Shown here piece by piece: positions 8,115 through 15,408 of a stretch of 28,256 nucleotides of DNA. Source of the stretch: Lachnospiraceae bacterium UBA6998 (GTDB lineage Bacteria; Bacillota; Clostridia; Lachnospirales; Lachnospiraceae); contig DJXS01000051.1 in assembly GCA_002448395.1 (NCBI GenBank), forward strand, positions 1,866 to 30,121. Reading direction: 5' to 3'. The notes beneath the pieces were generated by a model that worked only from the letters and a program-made list of their open reading frames with translations, searched no databases and was not told the origin of the DNA. A program made the translations under genes and the position numbers. Within the stretch, counting starts at the first letter, position 1. The number at the start of each line of letters is the position of its first letter.

Positions 8115-9656
8115 ATGGCTATATTACGAAAAAAGAAAACTTCTGCAGACCGGATGCAGGGGAACACACCGGATCCAGCTGTGTTTGCCGGAGCTTCGAT
8201 CTGGGAGAAGCTTGAGAGAGAAAAGAAAGCAGCAAGATCGCACATTATCTTTTTCGCGGTCGTCTTTGCGCTGCTGTTCGGCTGGATGTGCTTCTACTTT
8301 ACACAGACGGCGATCGAGGACAGAGTAGAACTGTTTAATAATGACTACAACCACAGAGATGAGCTTTTGGCGACAAGGAACCGCCGGGGCAGTATCTACG
8401 CCTCGGATTCGGAGACACTGCTTGCCTCCACACAGACAGACCTTGATGATGACGGCAACGTGGTGCAGATCAGAAGCTATCCCTTCGGCAGCATGTATGC
8501 CCATGTGGTTGGATATGCGCCGCTGGGCGGAAGCGGCCTGGAGGAGTACTTCAAGTACGAGCTTCTTCATTCCGATCTTCCCCTCTCGGAAAAAGTGAGG
8601 TATGACAACAAGGAAGATGCTGAGGATAAGCTATATCCGGGCAATAACCTTATCACTACACTTGACCCGAATATCCAGCAGGCCTGTTACGACGCGATGG
8701 GAAACTACGAAGGCGCGGTCATTGTGACGGAGGTTAAGACGGGAAGGATCCTCGCGATGGTCTCTAAACCGGATTACGATCCCAACTACATTGAGGAGGA
8801 GTGGGAGAACCTGCTTGAAGACAATGAGTCAGGAACACTGCTGAACAGAGTCACGCAGGGGCTCTATCCGCCGGGATCCACCTTCAAGATCGTCGACTGC
8901 ATAGACCTGCTTCAGGAAGATCCTGACGCAATGGAGAATTACAGCTTCAACTGTACGGGCGTCTTCGAGCAGGGAGGGGAATCCATCCACTGTTATGAAT
9001 ATGAGGTTCATGGAAGGGTAGGTCTTGAGGAATCCTTCGCGCATTCCTGCAATGCCTCTTTTGCCAACATCGGCGTGAACATGATCAGCTCGGATACAAT
9101 GTCGACTACACTGAAGTCACTCCTTTTTAACAGCAAGCTGCCCTATGACCTTCCCTATGTCCGCAGCGCTGTCAACATGCCGAACACACTCTCTACGGAG
9201 GGTATCATGCAGATGGCGATCGGTCAGGGAACTACATCTATGACACCGCTTCATCTCAATATGATCACTTCGGCAGTGGCAAACGGCGGCGTTCTGATGA
9301 AACCGCACCTGGTGGACGAACTGCACGACGCCAAGGGACGTACTTTGAAAGTCTACGGATCCGAGCAGTACGGAGAGCTGATGTCCGAAGATGTCGCGTC
9401 CAAGATGACGCAGATGATGAGGGCCGTGGTTACAGATGGAACAGCAAATTCCCTGAGCGGAAGAGAGTACGAGGCATGCGGAAAGACCGGAAGCGCGGAG
9501 TTTGACAACAACAAGAGCTCCCATGCCTGGTTTACGGGCTTTGCGCCTGCCGGCGATCCGGAGATCAGCGTGACGGTCCTGATCGAGGGCAAGGGAATGG
9601 GTTCGAGTTATGCAGTCCCTGTAGCCGGGCGGATTTTTGACGCTTACTTTGAGTAA
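8115..9656 (+). CDS. Class B penicillin-binding protein (PbpA type)
   Basis: Transpeptidase that cross-links peptidoglycan outside the membrane. Of 513 residues, about 44-64 form the single N-terminal anchor. The pedestal region begins with NRRGSIYASDSETLLAST. The catalytic motifs are complete: Ser255-Thr-Phe-Lys258, Ser311-Cys-Asn313 and Lys457-Thr-Gly459. The protein is short for a PBP2, with a small pedestal and no PASTA domains, and resembles PbpA, the partner of RodA. GAGGGT precedes the ATG by about 6 bp and the SEDS gene ends 14 bp upstream, so the two are almost certainly co-transcribed and act as a pair. Confidence 0.93.
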   Translation: MAILRKKKTSADRMQGNTPDPAVFAGASIWEKLEREKKAARSHIIFFAVVFALLFGWMCFYFTQTAIEDRVELFNNDYNHRDELLATRNRRGSIYASDSETLLASTQTDLDDDGNVVQIRSYPFGSMYAHVVGYAPLGGSGLEEYFKYELLHSDLPLSEKVRYDNKEDAEDKLYPGNNLITTLDPNIQQACYDAMGNYEGAVIVTEVKTGRILAMVSKPDYDPNYIEEEWENLLEDNESGTLLNRVTQGLYPPGSTFKIVDCIDLLQEDPDAMENYSFNCTGVFEQGGESIHCYEYEVHGRVGLEESFAHSCNASFANIGVNMISSDTMSTTLKSLLFNSKLPYDLPYVRSAVNMPNTLSTEGIMQMAIGQGTTSMTPLHLNMITSAVANGGVLMKPHLVDELHDAKGRTLKVYGSEQYGELMSEDVASKMTQMMRAVVTDGTANSLSGREYEACGKTGSAEFDNNKSSHAWFTGFAPAGDPEISVTVLIEGKGMGSSYAVPVAGRIFDAYFE

Positions 9657-9673
9657 TACAGTTATATATGGGC

Positions 9674-9702
9674 TTGATTTTGCCCTTTGAACGTGATAAT
9701 AT
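9674..9702 (+). promoter_or_regulatory. Probable SigA promoter of secG
   Basis: TTGATT (9674-9679), a 17-bp spacer, and TAATAT (9697-9702) preceded by TGA, an extended -10. The predicted leader holds a small hairpin, GGCGCA/TGCGCC (9713-9718 with 9728-9733), before the secG ribosome site. Confidence 0.55.
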
Positions 9703-9770
9703 TACAATGTTTGGCGCATGGGATCAGTGCGCCCGTAAGAAAAAGTCGTTTTAACAAGGTGGTAATGAAG

Positions 9771-10010
9771 ATGAGTGTTATTCGCTGGATTTTGACGATC
9801 GCAATTATTGCAGTGAGTATTGTGATGACAGTGGTCATTCTTATGCAGGAAGGAAGATCTCAGGGACTGGGCGCGATCAGCGGCGCAGCTGAGACTTACT
9901 GGGGCAAGAACAAGGGCCGTTCCATGGAAGGATTTCTTGAGAAATTCACCACAGGACTGGTTATTGCGTTCTTTATCCTGGCTATCCTTCTGAATATGCA
10001 GCTGTTCTGA
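9771..10010 (+). CDS. secG: Preprotein translocase subunit SecG
   Basis: Small membrane component of the SecYEG channel, which stimulates protein export. The 79-residue product has two hydrophobic segments (about residues 4-24 and 55-76). The hallmark cytoplasmic loop between them reads VVILMQEGRSQGLGAISGAAETYWGKNKGRS. I use ATG 9771 because AAGGTGG lies 8 bp upstream; longer reading-frame starts (9687, 9765) would add a non-family N-terminus. It has its own promoter and is closed by a strong terminator, so it may be a single-gene unit with partial read-through from the pbp gene. Confidence 0.93.
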   Translation: MSVIRWILTIAIIAVSIVMTVVILMQEGRSQGLGAISGAAETYWGKNKGRSMEGFLEKFTTGLVIAFFILAILLNMQLF

Positions 10011-10068
10011 GAAGCATTTTCCGCACGGCGGAATATGCGGGAACGGAAGCTGAATGTGTGATCATCTG

Positions 10069-10103
10069 CACTCCTGCGATATTTTGCAGGAGTGTTTTTC
10101 TTT
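10069..10103 (+). terminator. Rho-independent terminator after secG
   Basis: Perfect 9-bp stem CACTCCTGC/GCAGGAGTG with an 8-nt loop, followed by TTTTTCTTT. Confidence 0.88.
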
Positions 10104-10125
10104 GCGCGAAGCAATGAGCCATGCG

Positions 10126-10153
10126 CAGACAGGAGCGTTGCCGCCGTTACAAT
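10126..10153 (+). promoter_or_regulatory. Candidate promoter of rnr-smpB
   Basis: CAGACA (10126-10131), a 16-bp spacer and TACAAT (10148-10153). The -35 box is weak (4/6). Some promoter is needed here because a strong terminator separates rnr from secG, and this is the best match in the 88-bp gap. Confidence 0.4.
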
Positions 10154-10191
10154 ATAGAAGATAACAGAAGAAGAGAAGAAGCAAGGAGAAG

Positions 10192-12489
10192 ATGAGAAAG
10201 AACAAGAGAGAACAAATATTTACAGGCAGATTCGACAGCAACGCCAGGGGTTTCGGATTCGTAACTGTCGAAGGATTTGAGAGAGATCTGTTTATACCGC
10301 AGGGCTGCACGGGCGGTGCTGTCTACGGAGATACCGTAGAAGTGAGGATCACCAAAGGCAGTCTGGATGAGAGCGGATATGGAGATGACGGACAGGGACG
10401 CAGGGCTGAGGCTGAGGTGACCAGGATCATCGAGCACGGAGTAAAGATGGTCGTCGGAACATTCCACTCTTTCAGAAGACCTGTACAGAAGACTTATATT
10501 AAGGATTCCATCATGCTCGGCAAGAGGATGGTCGGAAAGACAGTATCCATGAGCATTGCAGGCTATATCACGCCGGATAACACCAAGATCCCTTTCGAAG
10601 TGGATGTACCCGCTGACGGGAGGAACGGCGCGCTCGAAGGCCACAAGGTGATCGCAAAGATCGACATCTATCCCGGCAATGGAGAGAATCCAGTCGGAAA
10701 CGTAACTGAGATCCTGGGTCATATCACAGACCCCGGAGTAGACATCCTGTCTCTTGTCAAAGGATATGAGATCCCGACGGAATTTCCGAAGGAAGTGATC
10801 GACGAGGCGGACAGGATCCCGGAGAGTGTTGACGTTCAGTCTGAAGCCATCGCAAGGCAGAACAGAACGGATTACAGGGATCTTCCTACAGTCACTATTG
10901 ACGGAGAAGACACCAAGGACATAGATGACGCCATTTCCCTTGTGAAAGAGGGCAAAAAATGGAAGCTCGGCGTGCATATCGCCGACGTCGCGGAATATGT
11001 TAAAGAGGGATCTGCCCTCGACAAAGAGGCCTTTAACAGAGGCACCAGCGTTTATCTGGCGGACCGTGTCATCCCGATGCTGCCCAGGAAACTGTCCAAC
11101 GGAATCTGCTCTCTGAACGCGGGAGAAGACAGACTCGCTATGAGCTGTGTCATGACGATCGATGAAAAGGGCGAGGTTTCGGAGTATGAGATCTCGGAAT
11201 CGATCATCCATGTGGACGCGCGTCTGTCCTACAATGGCGTGATGCGGCTTTTTGAAGAAAACGATGACAGCGAGATCGCGCAGTCTCTGAGCTGGCAGGG
11301 CTACAGAGGAATCAAGGGAAGAACGAAGAAACTCGTGAAAATGCTCCTGAATATGAAGAAGCTTGCAGCTCAGCTTCGTGCGAACCGGGAGAAGAGAGGC
11401 AGTATAGATTTTGACTTCCCTGAAGCCAAGATCGTACTGGACGAAATGGGAAGACCTGTGGAAATCTCCCTGAGAGAGAGAACAGACGCCACTGACCTCA
11501 TCGAGGACTTCATGCTCCTGGCCAATGAGACAGTAGCAAAGCATTGTGTGTATCTTGAGATCCCTTCGGTCTACCGCGTACATGAAGTCCCTGCTGTGGA
11601 CAAAATGAAGGAGCTGGCGCAGTTAGTCAGGGGCTTCGGATACCGGTTCAAGCCCGGACAGAGCGATGTCCATCCCTCCCAGATCCGGCATCTTCTCGAG
11701 AAGATGAAGGGAAGACCTGAAGAGGCCATGCTCAGCAGGATCGTCCTTCGCAGCATGCAGAAGGCGCAGTATGCGACGGGATGTGAGGGCCACTTCGGCC
11801 TCGCGCTGAAGTATTATTGTCATTTCACATCCCCGATCCGCAGATATCCGGACCTTCTGGTCCACAGAAGTCTCAAGTATTGGCTGCGGGGCGAAATGGA
11901 TGCGGATACCGTGGACAGACTCAATCTCTACCTTCCTGGAGCGGCTGCAAGAAGTTCGGCTATGGAGCAGAGGGCTGCGGAAGTGGAGCGGGAGACCGTG
12001 AAACTTAAGAAAGCTCAGTACATGGAGGAAAGGATCGGTGATAACTATACCGGCACTATTTCCGGCATAACCGGCTGGGGCATCTATGTGGAACTGCCCG
12101 ATACCGTGGAGGGAATGATCCGCATCAGCGATCTGACAGATGATTTCTATGCTTATGACGAAAAACGTTATATACTTGTAGGGGAGCATACAGGGCGCAC
12201 CTACATGCTCGGACAGACCATGAAGGTCACAGTGGCGGGCGTGGATACTGCAAGAAGGACCATTGATTTCATGCCTGAGGGCTCAGAGCGCCGGGACGAC
12301 GCGGAGCATGATCACCGGCATTTTTCAAAGCGCGGCGAAGGCAGGAAAGAGTCGGATCCCGACAGAGAGAAGGGAAGAAGAAACGGCAGGAAGAAGCTGT
12401 TTCTGGACCGCACGGGAAGGATCCTGGCCGGTAAATCCGGCAGACACACGGGCCGCAAGAAACATAGGGACAGAAAGGGAAGAAAATGA
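10192..12489 (+). CDS. rnr: Ribonuclease R
   Basis: Processive 3'-5' exoribonuclease that degrades structured RNA and, with SmpB-tmRNA, the non-stop mRNAs on stalled ribosomes. The order of domains in 765 residues is: N-terminal cold-shock/OB domains (TGRFDSNARGFGFV at about 11-24), the RNB catalytic domain beginning near 225 with the metal-binding aspartates in TIDGEDTKDIDDA (237-246), then an S1 domain (YTGTISGITGWGIYVELPD near 620-690). A basic tail of about 60 residues rich in Arg, Lys, Gly and Asp ends the protein; in characterised RNase R such a tail helps recruitment to tmRNA. AAGGAG lies just upstream of the ATG. The stop overlaps the smpB start (ATGA), so the two are translationally coupled. 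Confidence 0.96.
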   Translation: MRKNKREQIFTGRFDSNARGFGFVTVEGFERDLFIPQGCTGGAVYGDTVEVRITKGSLDESGYGDDGQGRRAEAEVTRIIEHGVKMVVGTFHSFRRPVQKTYIKDSIMLGKRMVGKTVSMSIAGYITPDNTKIPFEVDVPADGRNGALEGHKVIAKIDIYPGNGENPVGNVTEILGHITDPGVDILSLVKGYEIPTEFPKEVIDEADRIPESVDVQSEAIARQNRTDYRDLPTVTIDGEDTKDIDDAISLVKEGKKWKLGVHIADVAEYVKEGSALDKEAFNRGTSVYLADRVIPMLPRKLSNGICSLNAGEDRLAMSCVMTIDEKGEVSEYEISESIIHVDARLSYNGVMRLFEENDDSEIAQSLSWQGYRGIKGRTKKLVKMLLNMKKLAAQLRANREKRGSIDFDFPEAKIVLDEMGRPVEISLRERTDATDLIEDFMLLANETVAKHCVYLEIPSVYRVHEVPAVDKMKELAQLVRGFGYRFKPGQSDVHPSQIRHLLEKMKGRPEEAMLSRIVLRSMQKAQYATGCEGHFGLALKYYCHFTSPIRRYPDLLVHRSLKYWLRGEMDADTVDRLNLYLPGAAARSSAMEQRAAEVERETVKLKKAQYMEERIGDNYTGTISGITGWGIYVELPDTVEGMIRISDLTDDFYAYDEKRYILVGEHTGRTYMLGQTMKVTVAGVDTARRTIDFMPEGSERRDDAEHDHRHFSKRGEGRKESDPDREKGRRNGRKKLFLDRTGRILAGKSGRHTGRKKHRDRKGRK

Positions 12490-12959
12490 GCGCCAAGGAA
12501 GCGATCAAACTGGTGGCCAACAACAAGAAGGCTTACCACGATTATTTCATAGAAGAGAAATACGAGGCGGGGATCGAACTGTTCGGAACAGAGGTGAAGT
12601 CCATCCGCCAGGGCAAGTGCAGCATCAAGGAGGCCTATGTCACCATTGATCACGGCGAAGCTTTCGTGGAGGGAATGAATATCAGCCCCTACGAGAAGGG
12701 CAACATTTTCAACCGCGAGCCCCTCAGAAAGAGGCGTCTGCTCCTTCACAAGAGGGAGATCATGAAGCTGGCCGGACAGGTCCAGACCAAGGGCTACACT
12801 CTGATGCCCCTGCAGGTCTACTTCAAGAACGGCCGGGTCAAAATAGAGGTTGGCCTCGCTCGAGGCAAGAAGCTTTACGACAAGCGCGACGATCTCAAGA
12901 AGAAGGCCATGAAGAGGGAGACCGAGAGAGATTTCAGAAACAGCCAGATCAAGATGTAA
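12486..12959 (+). CDS. smpB: SsrA-binding protein SmpB
   Basis: tmRNA-binding protein that carries alanyl-tmRNA into the A site of stalled ribosomes. The 157-residue length is normal. Conserved stretches include KKAYHDYFIEEKYEAGIELF, GTEVKSIRQGKCSIKEAYV and NGRVKIEVGLARGKKLYDKR, with a basic C-terminal tail that would form the helix in the mRNA channel. The start overlaps the rnr stop by four bases. Downstream is a 6-bp inverted repeat (12963-12968 with 12976-12981) without a good T-run, then the ssrA promoter. Confidence 0.97.
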   Translation: MSAKEAIKLVANNKKAYHDYFIEEKYEAGIELFGTEVKSIRQGKCSIKEAYVTIDHGEAFVEGMNISPYEKGNIFNREPLRKRRLLLHKREIMKLAGQVQTKGYTLMPLQVYFKNGRVKIEVGLARGKKLYDKRDDLKKKAMKRETERDFRNSQIKM

Positions 12960-13016
12960 GTCAGACGGATTATACCCGTCTCTGTATTTGGGAAGTGAAA
13001 CCGCTGGTCTAAATTA

Positions 13017-13044
13017 TTGACTTAGCGGCTTCAGGTAGTATAAT
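13017..13044 (+). promoter_or_regulatory. SigA promoter of ssrA
   Basis: TTGACT (13017-13022), a 16-bp spacer and perfect TATAAT (13039-13044). Transcription near 13051 would give a precursor with a 5' leader of about 45 nt ahead of the mature tmRNA, removable by RNase P. Confidence 0.8.
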
Positions 13045-13095
13045 CTGATAACAGAGAAGCGGTCTTTGTTTGGACCGGACTTCCTTGTATAACCC

Positions 13096-13444
13096 GGGTC
13101 AGTAAAGGTTTCGACAGGGGTCATGCAGGTGGAGAAGCTATCCGACGCCGATCGTTAAACGGCAAAATTAAAAATAAACGCTAACAATAATAGAGTAGCA
13201 CTGGCAGCATAACTTCTGCCCGTCGTCTGGAGGACACCCGCATCCTGCAGCTCCGGCGTTATGAAAGCGGGAAACGACACGGGGTAAGCTTTGCCCCCGC
13301 GGGCGTATCATGAAGCTACTAAAGCAGGTGGATTGACTGTTTTCCGCCTGTGGAGGGAACGGGAGTGATCCGAAAAAACCGTCTATGATAGTAGAAGGAC
13401 ATTGAATTGGCTTTTGGACAGGGGTTCGATTCCCCTCTGATCCA
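13096..13444 (+). ncRNA. ssrA: Transfer-messenger RNA (tmRNA)
   Basis: The 5' end GGGTCAGTAAAGGTTTCGAC and the 3' end with a T-arm (GGACAGGGGTTCGATTCCCC) give a tRNA-like domain. GGGTCAG (13096-13102) pairs fully with CTGATCC (13437-13443), with one G-U pair, and A13444 is the discriminator. CCA is not encoded (CTG follows), so it must be added after transcription. The resume frame and tag lie at 13180-13212. The position directly after smpB, the upstream promoter and the downstream terminator all agree. The pseudoknots were not folded. Confidence 0.97.
13180..13212 (+). other. tmRNA-encoded degradation tag
   Basis: Starting at the likely resume codon GCT 13180, the frame reads A-N-N-N-R-V-A-L-A-A and stops at TAA 13210-13212. 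The ALAA ending is the normal ClpXP-type degron. The resume codon is inferred from the usual Ala-Asn start of bacterial tags. Confidence 0.85.
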
Positions 13445-13455
13445 CTGATGATCAG

Positions 13456-13493
13456 CCCTGATTTATGTATAAAGCATAAATCAGGGTTTTTTT
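13456..13493 (+). terminator. Rho-independent terminator of ssrA
   Basis: Perfect 12-bp stem CCCTGATTTATG/CATAAATCAGGG with a 7-nt loop, followed by seven T residues. Confidence 0.95.
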
Positions 13494-13539
13494 ATGTCGC
13501 AGTAATTTTAAACCACCTGTTCTTAATTGAAGACTACCT

Positions 13540-13577
13540 TTTTGTGTGGGGCGGTAAATGTGTTGAACTGCTAGAAT
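13540..13577 (+). promoter_or_regulatory. Shared-element promoter 1 (54-aa ORF)
   Basis: TTTTGTGTGGGG (13540-13551), then exactly 20 bp, then TAGAAT (13572-13577). Transcription would start near 13584, ahead of the small ORF at 13639. The same element and spacing recur at two other promoters of this locus. There is no TTGACA-like -35 box, and the element occupies that position. A 12-bp direct repeat TTAATTGAAGAC flanks it (13523-13534 and 13577-13588). Confidence 0.7.
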
Positions 13578-13638
13578 TAATTGAAGACAGAATTTGATTC
13601 TGTGTAAATTAGTTGAATATTCAGAAGGAGGATGCAGA

Positions 13639-13803
13639 ATGGCAAGTGTAATTAAGTCTAAAAGAACCAGTTATGGAACAGTTGAGTTAAGAGACCATGG
13701 TGCACAGAGTCCGCGATATGCAATTTATGTTAATGGACAGATCAAAGAAATATCTGACGATTATTATTATATATTAGGGGTGTTTGATCAGAAATATAAC
13801 TAA
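13639..13803 (+). CDS. Small hypothetical protein, 54 residues
   Basis: Not recognised. The start at 13639 has AAGGAGG 7 bp upstream; an upstream in-frame ATG at 13594 lacks a ribosome site. The product begins MASVIKSKRTSYGTVELR, shows alternating beta-like segments (YAIYVNGQIKEI) and an acidic-aromatic end (DDYYYILGVFDQKYN). There is no signal peptide or membrane helix. It is AT-rich compared with the housekeeping genes. It sits alone between the ssrA terminator and a convergent gene, under a promoter with the shared 12-bp element, and is followed by a hairpin terminator. Gene status rests on the ribosome site, the promoter and the terminator. Confidence 0.65.
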   Translation: MASVIKSKRTSYGTVELRDHGAQSPRYAIYVNGQIKEISDDYYYILGVFDQKYN

Positions 13804-13827
13804 ACTGCTTTATATATTCCGAGTATT

Positions 13828-13862
13828 ATGGGTGTGTCGCAATAACGCGGCACACCCATTTT
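13828..13862. terminator. Convergent terminator between small ORF and duplicated-domain gene
   Basis: A 13-bp stem (one G-T pair) ATGGGTGTGTCGC/GCGGCACACCCAT with a 6-nt loop lies between two converging genes. On the plus strand it ends in TTTT; on the minus strand the following bases are AT-rich but without a clean T-run. Stronger for the plus-strand ORF. Confidence 0.7.
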
Positions 13863-13865
13863 CCC

Positions 13866-15107
13866 TTAAGGGCGGGGAATCAAGCCATAGTGCACTTTTA
13901 CAATGTTGCGTGCTGCGAGAGTTTGGAAATCATTATAATTCCAGAGCCATAAAGAGACTGCCAAATTCAGCATCGCTGCAGCCGAAAGCTCTTTATGCAT
14001 ATCTAAAAACGAAAAATATTGTTTAATCATCTTATCATGTGTTTCTTTTTCCCATTTCAATACCCAGCAATTATAAACAAGGTGAAACGAAAGGAAATCA
14101 GGATCCTGTTCCCAACCGGCAGTTTTATAATAATCTAAAACTTCAAATGCTTCCGAATTCAATATTGAAAGAAGGTCATCTTCCGGATCATTCGCTGCCA
14201 ATGCCTGATCATGCCTGTTTATCTGATTTATAAATGACCTAAATTCGGGGTGTTTTTGGGCAATCACTGATGCAATACCTGCTCTTCTGGACATCCATTC
14301 AGCCATAAGATTACCTTCAATAGCTTTGGATGACAGGTCTTGCAGATGATAACTTGTTGCCAAATGAGTCACCACTTGGACAAGTGCATCCATATTTTTC
14401 ATTATGTAATTTGCTCCTTGGGAAACATTACTATTATTTGAATCATCTGCTCTGCCGGACTTCTTCCTCTTAGCCCAGTATTCAGCTACAGCGGCCTTCC
14501 TGCGCGCCTCCTTATCCGGAATTTCCTGAGATTTATTAGCTGTGTAATTCTTTGACAGTGGATTATTACTATCTGTTCTGGTTTGAGAAGCAAGTGTCAT
14601 TACACGATTTTGAAAATCATTATAATTCCATATCCACATGGCAACCGACAAAAAGACCTTGGCTCCACCGGAAAGCGAATCGTGCTGATCAAGTGAATCA
14701 AACAACTCTTGAATGAAACCTCCGAACTGATCTCTTTGGTCCTTCCACGCCCAGCAGGAGTAAGCCAGAAGTAAAGATACATATTCCGGCTCCGCATACC
14801 AATTAGCGCTTGTATAAAACGGAATCATAAGATCTAATTCATCTGATAAAAGACGTGCAAATTCCCAACCGACTTTCTCAGGCGAGAAGAGCATCATTGT
14901 AGAATGAGTATCTATCAATTTGGGAACAGCCGAAAACTCCGGATGTCGTTGGGCTATTTCCCGGGCAAGACGCTCTCTGCTATTAAGAAACAGCTTGAAC
15001 AGACTTTGTTGAACTGAATCATGCGAGTAACCAAGCCCGGCTTCTTTGGTAATGTAGAGTGCTGAATGAGCTAATCTATCTGTATTAGCTTTTATGAAAT
15101 TCGCCAT
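13866..15107 (-). CDS. Unknown protein with two tandem copies of one helical domain
   Basis: Not recognised. The 413-residue product contains the same domain twice: residues about 8-172 and 238-402, joined by a charged linker (about 173-237, with an Arg/Lys-rich part at 201-220). Matching landmarks are IAQRHPEF (51-58) and IAQKHPEF (282-289), SANWYAEPEYVSLLLAYSCW (100-119) and TAGWEQDPDFLSFHLVYNCW (329-348), and WNYNDFQ at both 160-166 and 389-395. The domain looks helical and rich in Trp/Tyr; there is no signal peptide or clear membrane segment, so it is probably cytosolic. I start at ATG 15107 because GGAGG lies 6 bp upstream; a longer start at 15152 would precede the predicted transcription start. 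It is visibly more AT-rich than the flanking housekeeping genes, pointing to acquisition. It shares its promoter element with the sensor operon. Confidence 0.82.
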   Translation of the reverse strand: MANFIKANTDRLAHSALYITKEAGLGYSHDSVQQSLFKLFLNSRERLAREIAQRHPEFSAVPKLIDTHSTMMLFSPEKVGWEFARLLSDELDLMIPFYTSANWYAEPEYVSLLLAYSCWAWKDQRDQFGGFIQELFDSLDQHDSLSGGAKVFLSVAMWIWNYNDFQNRVMTLASQTRTDSNNPLSKNYTANKSQEIPDKEARRKAAVAEYWAKRKKSGRADDSNNSNVSQGANYIMKNMDALVQVVTHLATSYHLQDLSSKAIEGNLMAEWMSRRAGIASVIAQKHPEFRSFINQINRHDQALAANDPEDDLLSILNSEAFEVLDYYKTAGWEQDPDFLSFHLVYNCWVLKWEKETHDKMIKQYFSFLDMHKELSAAAMLNLAVSLWLWNYNDFQTLAARNIVKVHYGLIPRP

Positions 15108-15150
15108 AATAATCCTCCTGAAAAGAAACAAAAATCTACTGTCTGTAATC

Positions 15151-15188
15151 ATTATAAATATGTATTATGCTGTTTACCCCACACAAAA
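15151..15188 (-). promoter_or_regulatory. Shared-element promoter 2 (duplicated-domain gene)
   Basis: On the minus strand TTTTGTGTGGGG (15177-15188) is followed after exactly 20 bp by a perfect TATAAT (15151-15156). The predicted start near 15145 leaves a leader of about 38 nt. The 12-bp element is identical to that of promoter 1. Confidence 0.72.
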
Positions 15189-15314
15189 GTATGGTTTTTA
15201 GATGTGCTATGTAAAATACAGCGAAACATCCATGTATTAATGCTATTCAGTTTTTTCCATACGTCCGGGAAAACGGGGTGCACATCAATGGTGGGAGCCT
15301 CAATAATACTATCC

Positions 15315-15352
15315 TTTTGTGTAGGGCACTTTTATTTCAATAATGATAGAAT
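15315..15352 (+). promoter_or_regulatory. Shared-element promoter 3 (sensor operon)
   Basis: TTTTGTGTAGGG (15315-15326, 11/12 match to the other two copies) is followed after exactly 20 bp by TAGAAT (15347-15352). Transcription would start near 15359, giving a leader of about 50 nt before the first sensor gene. Promoters 2 and 3 together account for the 301-bp divergent gap 15108-15408. Confidence 0.7.
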
Positions 15353-15408
15353 AATACGATTAGTATTATGGAAAAGTTCTGCTGCGAATGAAGACTCAGG
15401 AGACGCCT

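Noticed and set aside
10147..11583. 478-codon minus-strand open frame over rnr
   Set aside because: It lies fully antisense to the well-conserved RNase R gene; long antisense frames are expected from this codon usage.
12963..12981. Terminator after smpB
   Set aside because: The AGACGG/CCGTCT stem is only 6 bp and is not followed by a T-run; read-through toward ssrA is possible.
13425..13444. Possible integration site at the 3' end of ssrA
   Set aside because: No second copy of the tmRNA end is visible downstream, no integrase is present, and the intact native terminator follows directly.
13540..15188. Inverted copies of TTTTGTGTGGGG as ends of an insertion element
   Set aside because: A third copy at 15315, the exact 20-bp spacing to -10 boxes and orientation toward genes fit promoter elements better; there is no transposase or target duplication.
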